Virus record (IMG/VR): IMGVR_UViG_3300027985_000194 | Location: 1-23,782 of that record | Reading direction: 5' to 3' (one strand) | Length of the DNA: 23,782 nt | Origin: a virus | Shown here: positions 22,693 to 23,782 of the stretch, piece by piece | Numbering within the stretch: the stretch's first letter is position 1 | Layout of the letters: each line of letters starts with the position of its first letter | Translations under genes and position numbers: made by a program | Notes under the pieces: generated by a model | Told to the model about the DNA's origin: nothing | Seen by the model: the letters and a program-made list of their open reading frames with translations, nothing else | Database searches by the model: none

Positions 22693-22708
22693 TGTGATTT
22701 AGATCAAT
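22693..22708. promoter_or_regulatory. CRP/FNR-like palindrome between divergent promoters
   Basis: TGTGATTTAGATCAAT matches the CRP half-sites (TGTGA-n6-TCACA) at eight of ten positions. Its core GTGAT-TTAG-ATCAA matches the FNR pattern (TTGAT-n4-ATCAA) at nine of ten. It overlaps the predicted start points of both the leftward and rightward promoters, so a bound host regulator would more likely repress than activate. Motif evidence only. Confidence 0.35.
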
Positions 22709-22736
22709 TTTATACACAATAGAAAATACAAATCAA
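22709..22736 (-). promoter_or_regulatory. Candidate leftward promoter for the accessory cluster
   Basis: Read on the minus strand: TTGATT (22736-22731), a 16-base spacer, then TATAAA (22714-22709). The -35 matches four of six and the -10 five of six. The predicted start is near 22702, about 60 bases before the first leftward gene, which has a strong ribosome site. It fits transcription of the whole leftward cluster. Confidence 0.5.
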
Positions 22737-22776
22737 AGAGCGCATAATTAACATGACTAATCAATTAGGGGGATTT

Positions 22777-23244
22777 ATGTTTTCAGCACTATTTTCATTT
22801 CTGGGTGGCTCAGCGTTTCGCATGATTTGGGGCGAGATTTCATCATTCGTTGAAAAGCGGCAAGAGCACGCACAAGAAATCGAAAGAATGAAACTGCAAG
22901 GCGAACTAGACAACTATGAGCATGCTAGAAATATGGAGGCGCTGCGGGTTCAATCCGAGCTTGGCATCAAAGAGGTGCAGATCAAGTCTGTCGCCGATTT
23001 GGCAAACATTGACGCCGAAGGATTCTATCGAGCGTTTGAGGCAGCAGAAAAGCCATCTGGAATAGCCTGGGTTGACGCGTGGGCTAAAGTGATACGACCA
23101 TTAACAGCGACACTCTGCATTGCAATGCTTGGCCTTGCATTCTATCAGGGCGGGTTTGTTGTTACTGCCTTCTTCATGGACTTGATCAGCTCAGTGCTAG
23201 GTTTCTTTTTTGCTGATCGGTCATTAGCAAAACGGGGGAAATAA
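22777..23244 (+). CDS. Holin, 3TM (GTA-type) family
   Basis: This protein permeabilises the inner membrane to release the endolysin. The N-terminal 'FSALFSFLGGSAFRMIWGE', the charged coiled-coil part with 'KRQEHAQEIERMKLQGEL', 'GIKEVQIKSVADLANIDA', and the C-terminal 'IRPLTATLCIAMLGLAFY' ending 'VLGFFFADRSLAKRGK' are the hallmarks of the 3TM holin family often placed beside phage lysozymes. I chose ATG 22777 (155 residues) because AGGGGGA lies just before it and it gives the usual family N-terminus. An in-frame ATG at 22753, eight codons upstream, would give 163 residues and has only a distant AAAGAG. Dual starts are known in holins, so both may be used. The stop overlaps the endolysin start (TAATG). 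Confidence 0.85.
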   Translation: MFSALFSFLGGSAFRMIWGEISSFVEKRQEHAQEIERMKLQGELDNYEHARNMEALRVQSELGIKEVQIKSVADLANIDAEGFYRAFEAAEKPSGIAWVDAWAKVIRPLTATLCIAMLGLAFYQGGFVVTAFFMDLISSVLGFFFADRSLAKRGK

Positions 23245-23693
23245 TGGACATGAGCAGCGCGGTGATTGTTGCTCGGAATCTATGCCTAAAATATGAAGGC
23301 ATATATCTGAGTCCGTATTTGTGCCCCGCGGGAGTAGCTACGATCGGAGTTGGAGCTACTTACTACGAAAACGGCGTTAAAGTTCAATTAACTGACAGCT
23401 CAATCACGAAAGATCGCGCGCTGGAGTTGTTGGACTGGATGCTTGAAAAGATTTATTTTCCCGGTGTCATGAACCTATGCGCATCAATCGACAAACCAGA
23501 GCGCCTTGGATCGATAACTGACTTTGCTTTCAATCTCGGTATTAATGCACTTAAAAATTCAACACTCAGACGAAAAATTCTTGCTGGTGATTGGGAAGCG
23601 GCAAAGAAAGAGATAATGAAGTGGAATAAATCCGGAGGTAAAGTTCTTGGCGGATTGACAAAAAGACGCAAATCAGAAGCTGAATTTTTGTGA
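23244..23693 (+). CDS. Endolysin, GH24 phage lysozyme with E-C-T catalytic triad
   Basis: This muramidase degrades peptidoglycan at the end of infection. The GH24 family core is present: 'LKYEG' with catalytic E18, 'YLCPAGVATIGVGATY' and the late 'GGLTKRRKSEAEF' that matches the family's G-L-x-x-R-R-x-x-E signature. Aligned to T4 lysozyme (E11, D20, T26), the spacing gives E18, C27 and T33, so Cys replaces the usual Asp; related phage lysozymes with 'CPAG' exist and a T4 D20C variant retains activity. The N-terminus is not hydrophobic, so it is not a signal-arrest-release type and needs the holin. Length 149 is usual. GGGGGAAAT before the ATG serves as ribosome site and overlaps the holin end. 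A second in-frame ATG is at residue 3. Confidence 0.9.
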   Translation: MDMSSAVIVARNLCLKYEGIYLSPYLCPAGVATIGVGATYYENGVKVQLTDSSITKDRALELLDWMLEKIYFPGVMNLCASIDKPERLGSITDFAFNLGINALKNSTLRRKILAGDWEAAKKEIMKWNKSGGKVLGGLTKRRKSEAEFL

Positions 23694-23719
23694 AAATAAA
23701 TGTATGATATAAAATATCA
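23688..23719 (+). promoter_or_regulatory. Weak promoter candidate with overlapping inverted repeat
   Basis: TTGTGA (23688-23693), a 16-base spacer and TAAAAT (23710-23715) form a plausible promoter. The -10 overlaps a perfect interrupted palindrome TGATAT-AAA-ATATCA (23705-23719). The pair could be a promoter with an operator, or a chance AT-rich palindrome. It lies between the endolysin and the last gene. Confidence 0.3.
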
Positions 23720-23737
23720 CATTAAAGAGGAATAAAA

Positions 23738-23782
23738 ATGGGTTCCGGAAATGGCCGATCACGATCAAGCTCAGGCGGTGGC
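23738..23782 (+). CDS. Gly/Ser/Arg-rich protein, 5' part only (cut by window end)
   Basis: An open frame begins at the ATG with AAGAGG seven bases upstream, a good ribosome site. Only the first 15 codons are present: MGSGNGRSRSSSGGG. The low-complexity Gly/Ser/Arg start gives no family. In the position after an endolysin a spanin (Rz) gene is common, but a spanin begins with a membrane segment, which is not seen here. The rest of the gene lies outside the window. Confidence 0.55.
   Translation, partial: MGSGNGRSRSSSGGG

Noticed and set aside
1-23782. tRNA genes, CRISPR arrays, insertion sequences, integrase or attachment sites
   Set aside because: I looked for cloverleaf ends, regularly spaced repeats, transposase or recombinase motifs and found none.

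Overview
The window is the late, virion-building part of a short-tailed (podovirus) phage or prophage genome with P22-like architecture. Phage gene content, the P22-type order (small terminase, large terminase, portal, scaffold, coat, tail plug proteins, injection proteins, tailspike, lysis) and the tight head-to-tail packing of genes support this. Overall base composition is moderately AT-rich and Shine-Dalgarno sites are canonical. The P22-type tail, GH24 lysozyme and 3TM holin point to a Gram-negative, probably gammaproteobacterial or enterobacterial host. The host species cannot be read from the sequence. No integrase, repressor, replication gene, tRNA or CRISPR array is visible, so the lifestyle is undetermined.

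Layout. 1-278: end of an upstream unit, with a 66-codon orphan gene and a good intrinsic terminator. 279-6366: packaging and head shell (small and large terminase, P22-type portal, acidic scaffold, P22-type coat with an I-domain), ending in a strong terminator with a UCCG tetraloop. 6406-8900: small head/tail accessory genes, including a 47-codon basic protein and the gp4-type tail factor. 8902-11001: a compositionally distinct GC-rich block carrying a multidomain beta-sandwich virion protein, a 124-residue protein and an 86-residue membrane-anchored protein. 10994-13954: a gp10-type tail plug and two further structural proteins. 14014-18768: a GNAT-fold protein in the gp14 position and three ejection proteins in the gp7, gp20 and gp16 positions, the last with a lytic transglycosylase domain at its N-terminus. 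18770-21158: a small Dps/ferritin-like protein and a tailspike combining a P22-type head-binding domain with an SGNH esterase domain.

21161-22639 is the only leftward region: six tightly overlapping small genes of unknown function, converging on the tailspike across a bidirectional terminator. The last of them is only 41 codons and its stop codon lies inside that terminator. 22640-22752 is a divergent control region with candidate promoters in both directions and a CRP/FNR-like palindrome between them. 22777-23693 is the lysis pair (3TM holin, GH24 endolysin with Cys in place of the catalytic Asp). A truncated Gly/Ser-rich gene begins at 23738.

How it works together. The terminase packages DNA through the portal into a scaffold-built procapsid. 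The gp4- and gp10-type proteins close the portal and receive the tailspike. The three injection proteins leave with the DNA, one of them able to open peptidoglycan. The tailspike probably de-esterifies (for example deacetylates) a surface polysaccharide rather than cutting its backbone. Holin and endolysin release progeny. The leftward cluster is the best candidate for undescribed accessory functions. Homology statements are from recall of family features, since no search was run.
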